Positions 1 through 11,914 of a stretch of 64,000 nucleotides of DNA are shown in pieces (positions within the stretch are counted from its first letter, which is position 1; the number at the start of each line of letters is the position of its first letter). The stretch spans positions 4,699,294 to 4,763,293 of the forward strand of contig JASKMD010000012.1 in assembly GCA_030144725.1 (NCBI GenBank), read 5' to 3'. The notes under the pieces are model-generated. The model did not search any database and was not told the DNA's origin. It saw only the letters and a list, made by a program, of their open reading frames with translations. The translations under genes and the position numbers were made by a program. The stretch is from Haematococcus lacustris (Eukaryota; Chlorophyta; Chlorophyceae; Chlamydomonadales; Haematococcaceae).

Positions 1-1
1 G

Positions 2-385
2 GCTGCAGCCTCTGGGGGCGACAGTGCAGCCAGCCAGGGCCATGGTGGGCGAGCCAGCGGCGCATCAGGCGCCTCCACCTTGCCCAGCCCCTGGTCTGCG
101 TGTGACAGCAGCCGCCCAGGGCTGCAGGGAGCCGGGGCTGCACTGCGCCAGGCAGCTGTGTGGGGCGTGGCCGCTGCCTCCCTGGTGGTGGAGGTGCCGG
201 GTCTGCCTCAGCCCCCTCTGGCTCGCCTGCAGCAGCGTGTGCAGGGCCGGGTCGATGCCATGCGCCGCCAGCTAGGTCTGCCGCTGCAAGCGTGCCGCCA
301 GCCTCAGGGAGCTAGGCTCACGGGGTATGCCAGGGCGGGTAGGGCCATGGCGCAAGTAGCTGTGCGCCCGCATTGCTGCTGGTAA
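2..385 (+). CDS. Possible 3' terminal exon of an upstream gene (partial)
   Basis: A reading frame is open from the left edge to a TGA at about 385. It is rich in Gly, Ala and Ser at first and then has a more balanced stretch with Leu, Gln and Arg. I recognise no domain. It could be the last exon of a gene that starts outside the window, or a chance open frame in GC-rich DNA. Confidence 0.25.
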   Translation, partial: AAASGGDSAASQGHGGRASGASGASTLPSPWSACDSSRPGLQGAGAALRQAAVWGVAAASLVVEVPGLPQPPLARLQQRVQGRVDAMRRQLGLPLQACRQPQGARLTGYARAGRAMAQVAVRPHCCW

Positions 386-894
386 TGGCTGGGTGGCTGA
401 TGGAGGGGAGAGAGCAAGGTCGCTCGACGTGAGAGTGTCAATAACTCACCACTAGTGGGGAGTTGAAGCCACTATCGTGGTTCAGGCCATTGCCAGCAGA
501 GCGAGGCGCACACACACATGTGGCCATGACCTTGTGGGGACACTGGCTGAGTTGGCCCTAGGCTTGAGACGTGATGTGCCTGAAAGCATTGAGGTATGCC
601 AGCCTGCCGACGCTGCAAAGTTACAGAGCTAGCTTAGCCTCTGACACAGCACCTCCTAACATAGTGTCTCTATGCTGCGGGCGTGCATCATCTCGTGTGC
701 ACACGCCGCCATTCTGCACGGGCTATGCTTCATGTCAAGGGCCTGAGAAGTGTTTGTTCGCTCTGTACAGGAGACCTGGGGCAGGGCCTGACTAGCAGTC
801 AAGGGTGCGTGACCCGGCTATCTGCAGACATCATCAGACATTGGCAGACATGTTGACACCCAACCGTCAACACTTGACGTTGCTACACTACACA
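386..894. other. Intergenic DNA, no gene recognised
   Basis: Unique-looking sequence with only short unconvincing frames. It lies between the possible upstream exon and the left terminus of a TIR element. Confidence 0.5.
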
Positions 895-2202
895 CGTCGG
901 ACATTTTCCCCCCCATCGATCCCGCCTCGATTGCGGACCGAATAGGGGGATCGACGCCGACTGATATCGGCCCAGTCTTTCGATGGGGTAAGCTGTCGAT
1001 TCGATGGGGGTATCGATTTTTGTGATTTCGAGGCATGATCGAGGCATGTTTGAGTCATGTTCGAGGCATGTTTGAGTCATGTTCGAGGCATGTTTAAGGC
1101 AGTTTCGAGTTGGCTCCATCCATCGATTCGATGGAGGATCGATTCAGGAAACTCATCGATGTTACACTGGCTTATTGCCAAAGCATAAGATGTTATGCCA
1201 AAGTAAAAGGCCTAGTGCCAAAGCACAAAGCCTACATCCAAAGCAACAGGCTTGCTGCCATGACATTGGGCATGCTTCTAGGACATAAAGCCTGCTGGTC
1301 ATGCCATGCAGTGCGGCACTAGTACCCTTGTGAGGTGCGCCCTGTGGGCACAGCTATAATCCCTAGCGCCCCGCAACACAACACCAACAATAAGACCACC
1401 ACCAAGGCCAACACAACACCACCACCACCAACAGCAACATGACCAACGCAACAACACCAACAACAAGCCATGTCACACACTAAGCACGGACTGGCAACCA
1501 CCCAAGTGCTTGGCTTGGCTTGGCTGTCCCACTGGCTTGGCTGTCCCCTTGAGAGAGGGATGGGATGGTCATTGTTGTGTGTGGGCATGACATGGCTAGT
1601 GAGGGTTGTGTTGGCTGCTACTACTAGCGCTGACTCCAGGCTGCCCGCTCCAGGCGCTCCAGGCTGCCCGCTCCAGGCGCTCCAGGCTGCCCGCTCCAGG
1701 CTGCAGGGGGAAGTAGAGGGGGTTGCGTACTGGTGGTGGTGGTGGGACAGCAGAGGGACGGAGGAAGAGGCCAAGGGGCAGGAGGCCAGCTGGGCTGGGT
1801 GTCAGCCACTTACCGGCAGGTGGTTAGCCACTTCTTGTGGTGTTAGGGAGAAGAGAGGGCAGGCAGGAGAGGGAGAAGAGAAATGAGATTTGGCAGGGAG
1901 AAGAGGGACAAGAGGGGGCTTCCTCCTGGCTGCTGGGTAGGGTAGGGTAGGGAGGGGATTCTGAAAGTGAGGGGGAGGGGGAAAATGGGGGCGTAGGAGA
2001 CTTGGAGGTGTTGGTGATGGGACAGGGTAGGGTTAGGGGGAAGGGGCCAAGGTGTTGGGGTGTGACTGTTAGACCTGCAGCAAGCAAGGGGCATGCTCGT
2101 GATCAACAAACAAGGACATGCATGACTAGAGGTGGGCAGGCTGGTCAAACACCCCAACAACATTTGCACTCACCTTGGCTCTTGGCTCTTGGCTGCTGGC
2201 AT

Positions 2203-2339
2203 GGGAGGGGAGGGGAGGGGAGGGGAGGGGAGGGGAGGGGAGGGGAGGGGAGGGGAGGGGAGGGGAGGGGAGGGGAGGGGAGGGGAGGGGGAGGGGAGGG
2301 GAGGGGAGGGGAGGGGAGGGGAAGGGATGGGGGAGGGGA
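2203..2339 (+). repeat. (GGGGA)n pentanucleotide array
   Basis: Near-perfect GGGGA repeats of about 25 units, degenerating at the right end. The G-rich strand is + and has runs of four G every five bases, so it has G-quadruplex potential. Confidence 0.95.
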
Positions 2340-3429
2340 GGTGCTGGTGGTAGTGGTAGTGGTAGTGGAAAGGGGGATGGGTGCGACCATTAGAAATTGC
2401 AGAAAAATAAGGGCATGACAGCGGTCAGACCAGGTACATGGAGCCACACATTTGCAAAGGCTAGCCACTCACAATTCGCTAGGTGAAGTGTGTGAGGGGG
2501 GGAGGAATGGGGTTTGGTGTGGGGTGAGGGGGGGGGGGCGGCAAGGGGGGGAGGTTGCTGCTCATCGCTGCCGCTTCCAACTGCTCCTTGCTGCTCCTTG
2601 CTGCTCATGGCTGCACTGCCAAGCTGCTTCCCTCGTCTGCACTTCTTGGATTCTGGCTTACGACTGCCCTTGATCTCCAGGCTCCTCCAATCCACTTCCA
2701 TCTCCAATCCACTTCACCTGCAAGCAACCCATACAAAAGATACACACATTCTCTACCAATAGTTGCTATCTCGCCAGCTCATTAGAGGTTTTGCATTTGT
2801 CGATGATCATCGTACCTTCCCGGTGCTACTTGGGGTAGGCTGTGGAAGCTCCTCCGTTAATGCACGTCAAATCTTCTGTCTGACTGGATTTCTTCTTCAG
2901 CTGCAAGGCACTCAACATGAGCCACGAAATTAATGAGCGCCGCACCTTGGTCCTCACAGCGCACCTTTTCCCTGGCTTACTATTCTTTCTCCTCGCTGCC
3001 TCTTGCTCCTTTCGCTCAACCTGGTCGCAGGCTTGCTATGGCTGCTGGCTGGCGACGCATGGTTTGCTCGTAGCTACGCTTTTGGCTGCGGTTTGTTCCT
3101 GGCTGCTCCTGGCTCCTCCTGGCTGCCAGCTTCTCCTAGCTGCTAGCTCCTCCTGGCTGCTAGCTGCTAGCTCCTCCTAGCTAGCTGCTAGCTGCCAGCT
3201 TCTCCTAGCTGCTAGCTCCTCCTGTGGCAGTGTGCTCTTCTTCGCGATCCCTTTGCTTCCTTCGCGCTTCCTTTGCGAAACATACATGCAACCTGAAAGT
3301 TTGAAACCTTGGGGCATACCGTGTTAAAGATGGTCTGTTGGGTTCACACCACCCCTAGGGTGCTTGTTGCCTCAGTGGCACTTTGGTTGTGATGGTCGGG
3401 GATGGTCGACCTGACATGCTGTTTGCCGG

Positions 3430-3790
3430 TCTCGCCCGTCACAGCCCATCGGTCGGCAGCTTTCAACCAACTTCGACCGCAATCGACCCTATTTCGATGA
3501 CCCTGTCGACTTTGCAACAATCGACAGGTTTCGTTGACCCGGGGGAAGTCTCTGGCGGCCAGCCCATCGATTGCTCGGCAGCTTTTAACCAGCTTCGACC
3601 GCAATCGACCCTATTTCGATGACCCCGTCGACTTTGCGACAATCGACAGGTTTCGATGACCCGGGAGAAGTCACTGGCGGCCAGCCCATCGGTCGCTCGA
3701 CAGATTTCGATCAGCTTCGACCGCATTCGACCGCAATCGATCCTATTTCGATGACCCCATCGATTTTGCAAAAATCGACAGGTTTCGATG
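3430..3790. repeat. Subterminal tandem repeat, about 110-123 bp unit, TCGA-rich
   Basis: About three imperfect copies. Each carries a segment beginning CAGCCCATCGG/ATT (near 3447, 3559 and 3682), followed by CGACC-rich DNA and GTTTCGATGACCCGGG. The array abuts the right TIR of the 0.9-3.8 kb element and shares its motifs with the left subterminal region, which suggests clustered transposase-binding sites. Confidence 0.75.
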
Positions 3791-3812
3791 ACCCGGGGGA
3801 AAATGTCCGACG

Positions 3813-4224
3813 CAACCTGTATTCATAGCCAGTCAGGCCCAGTATGGTTACTTGGTTTCAATGCAGGTTGAGATTATGGAGAGACTGTCACACATTGCTT
3901 GCCTTGCTTTGTCGCAACGCTCATCCTATCCCTATCCTTCACCTTCCAGGGCCTCACTGAGGGTAATTTGGGCTGGTTTGACGCTCTTACAAGTGTGCAA
4001 GTCAGAACACGATTCCTTGCCACTGGCCACCGCAGCTGGTGGTGAACATGACGTCTCGTAAAAAGTGTTTTGTCATGAGCCCTAAAGTATTCGTAGCCAT
4101 GAAACCCCGGGTGACGAGGATCGTGTCGGACGAGTTCGTTACGTCAGCCTCACAACCGTTAATTGGTGCTATTTGCTCTACAATCTTGCTTACTTCTTGG
4201 CTTGCTTAGGTGCTTGCTACCAAC
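3813..4224 (+). promoter_or_regulatory. Upstream region and probable 5' UTR of HPPD
   Basis: No coding signal. This is the space between the transposon end and the HPPD start codon, so the promoter probably lies here or inside the transposon. No specific element can be assigned. Confidence 0.35.
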
Positions 4225-7161
4225 ATGGGCGGAGGAGGAGCGGCAGGCAACGATGACTTTAAGCTTGTGGGGCACAAAAACTTTGTGCGCAACAACCCCA
4301 GATCCGACCGCTTCACTGTGCACCGCTTCCACCACATCGAATTCTGGTGCTCAGACGCCACCAATACTTACAAACGGTGCGCATCAGGGAGCAAGGGGGC
4401 TGCTGATAAAGCCTAGGCACCTAGTGAGCGTGCTGTGTGCACCCTACTGACAGATTCCAACATGGCTTGGGTATGACCCTGGTGGCCAAGAGTGACCAGT
4501 CGACAGGCAACTCCACCTTTGCCTCCTATGTCTTGCGCTCCAATGACCTGGTGTTCACCTTCACAGCGCCATACTCCAGGTGGGCTGTGCAGCTGCTTTG
4601 GACACCCCTGAGTGCACGGGAGAGCTTGCATGAGCCCGCTATGCTGCAAGTGCCTGCTAAATGTGTTGAGCTCAACCCCAACAGGTTGGCCCAGCCTTGT
4701 GTCCCTGCCCTGACCTCATCTCACAGGCCAGGTGCCTGACCCCTCCATTGCTGCCCTGCAGGCAGGTGGCAGGTAACAGTGGGGTGGGCTGTGTGCCCCT
4801 GCCCCATTATGACGCCGCTGGAGCCCATGAGTTTGTGACCAAGCATGGCCTGGCAGTGCGTGCAGTTGGTGAGGGGAGCTTTCACATGCGCAGCTGGTTT
4901 GAACCTGACTTGTTACAGAAAAGGCTTTGCCTGACTAATAGCTGTCAGTGAGCGTCTAGCACCCTCTGTACTTGCCTCGTGCTCCCAGCACTCGGCTTCT
5001 CTGATCCTGTGCTGCCTCCCATATTGAACACTCGGAGACGAGGCTGGGCTGGCAGGGACACAGCTGGTGCCCCCTATGTCCTGCTTCACCTAGGCTAACC
5101 GCTGGCTTGCGGTGCTGCGCTGTAGGCCTAGTGGTGGACGACGCAAGTGCAGCCTTTGAGGCATCCGTGCAGGGAGGCGGGCGGCCAGCCCTGCCACCCA
5201 CGGCCCTGCCAGGCTCTGCAGCTGCTGCAGGAGGGGCTGAGCAACAGGTCATTGCTGAGGTGATGCTGTACGGGGACGTGGTGCTGCGCTATGTCAGCGG
5301 CGCATTCACGGCAAGTGCAGGAGACGCTCAGCCGCCAGCTTCGCCCCAATACCTGCACACATTGCTCAGCACTGCCCTGGCCTGCCTGCCTGCCCTCTTG
5401 GATGCCTGTCAGGCCCTGGCAGTGTGGAGCGTGTGTGCTGGCTGTGTGGCGCACAGGGGCCCTTCCTAGCTGGGTACACGGAGGTGACAGACGCCCCGGC
5501 CATCAGCTTTGGCCTGCAGCGGCTGGACCACGCCGTGGGCAATGTGCCGCAGCTAGGCCCGGCTGTGAAGTACATCATGGGCTTCACAGGTGCGTGCACT
5601 TTGCCTGCCGTCCCTCACTCACCTGTGGGTGGCATTGTGCTCTAGCCCAGCTGCTTTAATTGCCCACCCTGCTGCCTTACGCAAGGCTTCCATGAGTTTG
5701 CGGAGTTCGTGGCTGAGGACGTAGGCACGCTGGACAGTGGGCTGAACAGTGTGGTGCTGGCCAACAACAACGAGTGAGGCAAAGGTGGTGGCAGCAGCTA
5801 TGCTGATGTGGCGCACCAGACATGCTGTTGCTGGTGTCATGAGCAAGGGGGTCTGTAGAGCAGTGGCAGGTGGTGTGGGTGAGGTCTGACAGCCAGGCAC
5901 CGCGCCTGCCTACCTGCCTGCCTCACTGCCAGGTACGTGCTGCTGCCTGTGAACGAGCCCACATTTGGTACACCGCGTAAGAGCCAGATTCAGACCTACC
6001 TGGAGCAGAATGAGGGGGCTGGGCTTCAACACTTGGCGCTGAAGACCTCGGATATCTTTGGGACGCTGAGGTACTTGGTGGAGCCATGCCTAGGGTGGCA
6101 GGGCACCTGCTGAGTGCCATGTGCGAACTTAGCTCTGTGGATGACTCTGCTGCACCACAGGTTGATGCCTGTTGCCTGCTGGCTTACTCTCACAGCTGTC
6201 GTTACTGTCGCCACAACTTGCTTTGCAGGCAGATGCAGGCACGCAGTGAGTGTGGCGGCTTTGAGTTCATGCCACGGCCCAGCGACAAATATTATGAGGC
6301 ACTTCCTGGCAAGGTGAGCCAAGCAGGACATACCTTCCACCTGCTGCTGATACAAGCCTAACATGCATGGGAGCTTGGCATTTAGGACATTGCACCCATG
6401 ATGGGGAGCGTGTTTAGTGTGGTGGCTCCTACAGGTGGCGGGCGAGCTGAGCACTGAGCAGCTGGCAGAGTGCAAGGAGCTGGGCATCTTAGTGGACCGC
6501 GATGACCAGGGCCTGCTGCTGCAGATATTCACAAAGCCACTTGGTGAGCAGGGCAGCAAATGTCAGGGGAGTTTCAGTTCAAGCAGGATGTGAGCTATGG
6601 GGGAGGGCGGGTAGGATGCTTTGGTCAAGTCGTGGTGTGTACAAGCAGGATGCCCACAAAGGGGCGGGTGGAAGTGAGAAGGGATGGCTGCCAGCTAGGT
6701 TTGGCAAGGCAGGAGGGAAGTAAGCTGGGTGACAAAGTGGATAGTGATGTTTGCTATTGGTCACGAAGGACACATGGAGTGAGGTTGATTAGACGATGGC
6801 GCCATGCGCAGTCCTGGTGCAGTGACCTTTCTTGACTGCAGGTGACAGAGCCACTATCTTTATTGAGATCATTCAGCGGGTGGGGTGCATGCTGACCTCC
6901 GGACCTTCTCCTTTGTCCAAAGCCGCATCGGGCCCAACGATGCCTGAGGCAATCATTGCAAGCGCGGCCGCACAAGCAGCACCAGAGCCGTCTCAAACGG
7001 ACCGCTCGCAGGCGGAGGTTGCACACCCTGCTGCTACGAAGCTACTACACAGTACACCGCCAGGGGAGGATCAAGCCGCAGGTTGCGGAGGGTTCGGGAA
7101 AGGCAACTTCAGCGAGCTATTCAAACGGATTGAGGATTACGAGCGGACGCTTACTGTGTGA
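4225..7161 (+). CDS. HPD: 4-hydroxyphenylpyruvate dioxygenase
   Basis: Non-heme Fe(II) dioxygenase that converts 4-hydroxyphenylpyruvate to homogentisate, in tyrosine breakdown and in tocopherol and plastoquinone synthesis. About ten exons can be followed. Exon 1 (4225-4376) starts at ATG and encodes the conserved HRFHHIEFWCSDA. Later exons give HGLGMTLVAKSDQSTGN (from 4454), RLDHAVGNV (near 5522), LQHLALKTSDIF (near 6030), GGFEFMPRPSDKYYE (near 6258) and, after an acceptor near 6840, TIFIEIIQR. The His of RLDH, the His of LQHL and the Glu of FIEI are the three expected iron ligands. The C-terminal motif GCGGFGKGNFSELFK is followed by a stop at 7159-7161. One junction near 5312 seems to use a GC donor. 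The last exon carries an unusual insert of about 55 residues between GCMLTS and GCGGFGKG that is rich in Ala, Ser and Pro. A plastid or cytosolic location cannot be judged. Confidence 0.93.
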
Positions 7162-7185
7162 TATGCAATCTTTGAACCAATAGTT

Positions 7186-7628
7186 CAAGGAGCAGGGCCT
7201 CCACAGCCCCAATGCTCAGTCTGCCAAGAGGATCCTGTTTGGTGAGCTCCAGTGTGAGGAGCTGGGCTTGGATGTGGCAGCCTGCGCTGACACATTGATC
7301 ACACAGCTCCAGCAGCAGGCAGGTGCTGTTTGTGGCAGCAGTCAGAGCCAGGCCTACAAGCAGGTGGTGGGTGGGGTGCAGGAAGGTGTGCTGGTGCAGT
7401 TGGCTGCAGCCTTGTCCGCACTTCCAAGGGAGGCCAACAGGGCATGTGTGGGTATGCTCTCTATGGCGCAATCAAGAGGGCTGGGATGGAGGCTCAGCAC
7501 CCAGGGGTGGAGGCTGCTCAAATCACCAAGCTATTGGCATCAGCATGGGCATGTGTGTGGGGGGGGGTATCCAGGGTGTGTACAACATGTATGCTGCCAT
7601 TGCCAACAAGCTGGAGGGCAGGAAGTGA
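7186..7628 (+). pseudogene. Degenerate unidentified ORF downstream of HPPD
   Basis: Protein-like segments lie in three successive frames: SPNAQSAKRILFGELQCEE and YKQVVGGVQEGVLVQLAAAL (about 7205-7435), then YALYGAIKRAGMEAQHPG (about 7450-7505), then GISMGMCVGGGIQGVYNMY ending in EGRK-stop at 7628. The frame changes have no obvious splice sites. I do not recognise the family. It could be a frameshifted pseudogene, a gene with introns I cannot place, or assembly error. Confidence 0.4.
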
Positions 7629-7854
7629 GCGACATGCCATCAGTCTGTGGATTAGCTGTTGATTGTGACTGGGTTGTTTGCATGGTTTACATGGAGTGGT
7701 TGACACCGATACGTGGAAGGGGCTTCTAGGTTATCATGAGCTTTATGTCAGTGGACAAATCTAGTTTACATGCAGAAACGCGTTGGATAAGACGCTTGTT
7801 CCTGTTGCTTACAAATGGTAGAAGAGGAAACACATGTAAGGGGCTGTCGATGCA

Positions 7855-8290
7855 CTGCCCTGCACCACAGCAGCCCCTGCCCAGCACCACAACTGCTCCT
7901 GCCCAGCACCACAACTGCTCCTGCCCAGCACCACAGCTTCTCTGTAGCACAGCTGCCCAGCACCACAGCTGCTCCTGCCTTGCCTCACAGCTGGTTTGTA
8001 GGACAGCTGCCCAGCACCACAGCTGAACTGTAGTACAGCTTCCTAGCACCACAGCTGCTTCTGCCCAGCACCACAGCTGCTCTGTAGCACAACTGCCCAG
8101 CCCCACAGCTGTTCCTGCCTAGTACCACAGCTGCACTGTAGCACAGCTGCCTAGCACCACAGCTGCTCCTGCCCAGCACCACAGCTGCTTCTGCCCAGCA
8201 CCACAACCCCACAGCTGCTCCTGCCTTGCCCCACAGCTGCTCTGTAGTACAGCTGCACAGCACCACAGCTGCTCTGCCCTATAGCTCCTG
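7855..8290 (+). repeat. Minisatellite, about 22-bp unit CCCAGCACCACAGCTGCTCCTG
   Basis: Roughly 18 imperfect units around the core CAGCACCACAGCTG, which holds the palindrome CAGCTG. Variants carry TGTAGTACAG or TGTAGCACAG spacers. Long open frames on both strands are side effects of the repeat and are not proposed as genes. Confidence 0.9.
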
Positions 8291-8299
8291 CCTAGCACC

Positions 8300-10230
8300 A
8301 GGGTAGAACAGCGAGGGACAGCAAGGTACCGCTGCTACACAGCTTTTTGTCGACCTCTTCGCGGACCAGTCAACCAGCTTTCATTTCTCAGCTTCCCTCA
8401 AGACTACACGCTTCATCTTGATACCACGTTTCGCTGCGCAACGTGCTACGCGACGGGGTTTTCCATGCGACACACCTTGGATTTTCGGCCCCGCTGTTTC
8501 AGGAGCCTCGACCTCACCAGCCGCTTGGCCCACGCCTCTAGCCCGCAGCGTGCGGTTCCCGTGGCTGTCTGCGTTCACTCTCCTCACCGCACTCTCCTCA
8601 CCGCTTGTCGGCTTTTCCCAGGCCGAAACCGTGGGGAGAACCATCACGCTATTCCAGGATGAAGCAAGAGTTGTGATTGAACTGTGAGAAGCTGCGAGCT
8701 TATGTTCGCTGGGGCTGCGGCTGGGCTGGGTTGGGCTGGACTGGGTTGGGTTGGGTTGGGAGCGGCCCTGGCAGCAACCCTTCCTTGGCAGCAGCACCCC
8801 CCTAACAGCACCTGGCAGCAGGAGCTGGTACCGCCCTAAAGCTACTCACCCCTCCATGTGTTGCTGCAGCTGAAGCTCGCCACGTAAGCATAGGGTAGGA
8901 TCGCCAGCCCATGGCCAGCACCACCCCCTTATATGAGAATGATGAGGTGTGATGTTGGGCAGCAAGGTCTTGTATGACGTGCAACAGCATGACTCAACCA
9001 CTCTTGCATCATGCCTTGTTGCACAGGCTCCTCCGCGATCCGCTGCAATCAAGAAGCACGTACTTGCTCCACACCCTCAGCCACCCCCTCCCCTTACACC
9101 ACCATCAGCCGGGCCATGTTCATCTACCACCATGGCGACGGTAAGTACAAACAGAACAACTGTAACACCATGTCTTGCAGCCCCATGGCACTTTACCCAT
9201 GGCAGCCTTTATAAAATTGGTATCCCACTCTCACCACACCTGTCTGCACCAGCACCTGGCCACCAGCAAGCACATGATGCAGGCTGCTAGCCACTCTGTC
9301 AGCCTTCAACACCTTCACCTTCAGCCTGCAGGCTGTGTAGCAACTGTCAACTATGGTGGCCTAGTCACCCCCTCACTGCCAGCCAGCAATGCAGCATCAG
9401 CCCACCACCAAACCACCATGTCCGGCCATTGCAGCCTCACACCCATTACCCTACCCTTAGCTGCAATCATGGCAACCTGTGTGGGGCACATCACTGGCTC
9501 ATGCCAGGCAGGCATAAGGAGGCTAGGCAAACCTGAGATGGAGTGCTTGTAGCAGCCCATTGCACATTGCCTAGGGTTGGCCAGATACGTATGTGGCGAC
9601 TAAAACGACGGTATATACGTACGTATATACTGTATCCGTAGTCCCGTAGGGCGAACCGTAGGTGCAAGGTCATCATTTTGCGAAAGTGAGTATGCAATTT
9701 GGTCACAACAACCATAAAAACTCCCGCTAGGGGTAGGCATGTTCAGAACCACAACCAGTAGCAGTGTCGTGACACATCTATATGCCAGCCAGCCATGCAT
9801 GTCATTGGCCATGTGCTCCTACTCTGCGTGCCAAGCATTTGCCCAAACCCCTCTTGTGGCAGTCATGTGTGCAGTTGTGTAGTCAGTAATTCATATGCTC
9901 CTACTCGCCAACCATGTGTGCCACGCATGTGTGGCCATGTGCTCCCACTCTGCCAACCATGTGTGCATGGTCTAATCCCCTCGTGCTAGCTTTCTCTACA
10001 ACATCACCACCTCCTCCTCGTCCACCTCCAGGCATGCTTGTGACAGCACCACATCCTCACCACCACCACATTCATTCCTGCATTGCTGTTTCCCAGGATG
10101 TATGCGATCTTCTTCGCACTCTCCAGAGCTAGGCGGTTGCGGGTCTTGGAGAAGATCTGGTACGGGACAGGAGGGGTTGCTGGGCGGGCTGGGCTGTCTG
10201 GGTTGGCTGGGCTGGCTGGTTGGCTGCGCT
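8300..10230. other. Non-coding or unassigned interval
   Basis: Several open frames are present (for example 8418-8687 on + and 8381-8797 on -), but none shows a recognisable motif. A short GGTTG run lies at 8735-8760. The segment 9095-9165 encodes PSPYTTISRAMFIYHHGDG just before a GTAAGT donor-like site, and could be an isolated exon. Nothing else is supported. Confidence 0.3.
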
Positions 10231-11645
10231 GGCGGGGCGGGGCGGGGCGGGGCGGGGCGGGGCGGGGCGGGGCGGGGCGGGGCGGGGCGGGGCGGGGCGG
10301 GGCGGGGCGGGGCGGGGCGGGGCGGGGCGGGGCGGGGCGGGGCGGGGCGGGGCGGGGCGGGGCGGGGCGGGGCGGGGCGGGGCGGGGCGGGGCGGGGCGG
10401 GGCGGGGCGGGGCGGGGCGGGGCGGGGCGGGGCGGGGCGGGGCGGGGCGGGGCGGGGCGGGGCGGGGCGGGGCGGGGCGGGGCGGGGCGGGGCGGGGCGG
10501 GGCGGGGCGGGGCGGGGCGGGGCGGGGCGGGGCGGGGCGGGGCGGGGCGGGGCGGGGCGGGGCGGGGCGGGGCGGGGCGGGGCGGGGCGGGGCGGGGCGG
10601 GGCGGGGCGGGGCGGGGCGGGGCGGGGCGGGGCGGGGCGGGGCGGGGCGGGGCGGGGCGGGGCGGGGCGGGGCGGGGCGGGGCGGGGCGGGGCGGGGCGG
10701 GGCGGGGCGGGGCGGGGCGGGGCGGGGCGGGGCGGGGCGGGGCGGGGCGGGGCGGGGCGGGGCGGGGCGGGGCGGGGCGGGGCGGGGCGGGGCGGGGCGG
10801 GGCGGGGCGGGGCGGGGCGGGGCGGGGCGGGGCGGGGCGGGGCGGGGCGGGGCGGGGCGGGGCGGGGCGGGGCGGGGCGGGGCGGGGCGGGGCGGGGCGG
10901 GGCGGGGCGGGGCGGGGCGGGGCGGGGCGGGGCGGGGCGGGGCGGGGCGGGGCGGGGCGGGGCGGGGCGGGGCGGGGCGGGGCGGGGCGGGGCGGGGCGG
11001 GGCGGGGCGGGGCGGGGCGGGGCGGGGCGGGGCGGGGCGGGGCGGGGCGGGGCGGGGCGGGGCGGGGCGGGGCGGGGCGGGGCGGGGCGGGGCGGGGCGG
11101 GGCGGGGCGGGGCGGGGCGGGGCGGGGCGGGGCGGGGCGGGGCGGGGCGGGGCGGGGCGGGGCGGGGCGGGGCGGGGCGGGGCGGGGCGGGGCGGGGCGG
11201 GGCGGGGCGGGGCGGGGCGGGGCGGGGCGGGGCGGGGCGGGGCGGGGCGGGGCGGGGCGGGGCGGGGCGGGGCGGGGCGGGGCGGGGCGGGGCGGGGCGG
11301 GGCGGGGCGGGGCGGGGCGGGGCGGGGCGGGGCGGGGCGGGGCGGGGCGGGGCGGGGCGGGGCGGGGCGGGGCGGGGCGGGGCGGGGCGGGGCGGGGCGG
11401 GGCGGGGCGGGGCGGGGCGGGGCGGGGCGGGGCGGGGCGGGGCGGGGCGGGGCGGGGCGGGGCGGGGCGGGGCGGGGCGGGGCGGGGCGGGGCGGGGCGG
11501 GGCGGGGCGGGGCGGGGCGGGGCGGGGCGGGGCGGGGCGGGGCGGGGCGGGGCGGGGCGGGGCGGGGCGGGGCGGGGCGGGGCGGGGCGGGGCGGGGCGG
11601 GGCGGGGCGGGGCGGGGCGGGGCGGGGCGGGGCGGGGCGGGGCGG
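10231..11645 (+). repeat. (GGGGC)n pentanucleotide array, about 283 units
   Basis: 1415 bases of a 5-bp unit (GGCGG as written) with no interruption visible in the printed sequence. Because 5 is prime to 3, all frames stay open and give apparent 520-600 residue proteins of GRGGA or PAPPR repeats; these are artefacts. The + strand has runs of four G every five bases and is a strong G-quadruplex candidate. Such purity over this length implies recent expansion or an assembly or consensus effect. Confidence 0.97.
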
Positions 11646-11914
11646 CCATCTGTGTGGCCGCGAGGTTTTGTTGCCGAGTATGTGGCTGCGAGTATGGGCT
11701 AGATGTGGCTGCGAGTATGGGTAACCTCGTGCGATGCCATCGCTGCAATACCGGCTACACGATGATGCGACTAAGGCACGGGTGTTGCACTTGAATGCAA
11801 GTGAGGTGGTCATTCCGTGCAAGGCAAGCCGCGAAATCTTCGAAGTGCTTAAAGGCAGTCTGGGATTCCGTAGTGCATTCCGTAGTGTGTTTCTTGAATG
11901 TTACAAGGTGCGAG

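Larger units (their letters stand above)
895..3812. mobile_element. Non-autonomous DNA transposon with 18-bp TIRs
   Basis: The left end reads CGTCGGACATTTTCCCCC (895-912) and the exact reverse complement closes the element at 3795-3812. Both subterminal regions are packed with TCGA and ATCGAT motifs: left about 915-1140, right about 3430-3790. The interior holds low-complexity DNA, a GGGGA array and CT-rich repeats, and no transposase. I see no clear target-site duplication in the flanks. The structure is that of an internally degenerate cut-and-paste element mobilised in trans; the superfamily is not assignable. Confidence 0.7.

Noticed and set aside
9996..11822. Very long ORFs of [10 protein letters not shown] or [10 protein letters not shown] repeats on both strands
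   Set aside because: A stop-free 5-bp repeat keeps every frame open; no start context, splice support or non-repeat domain.
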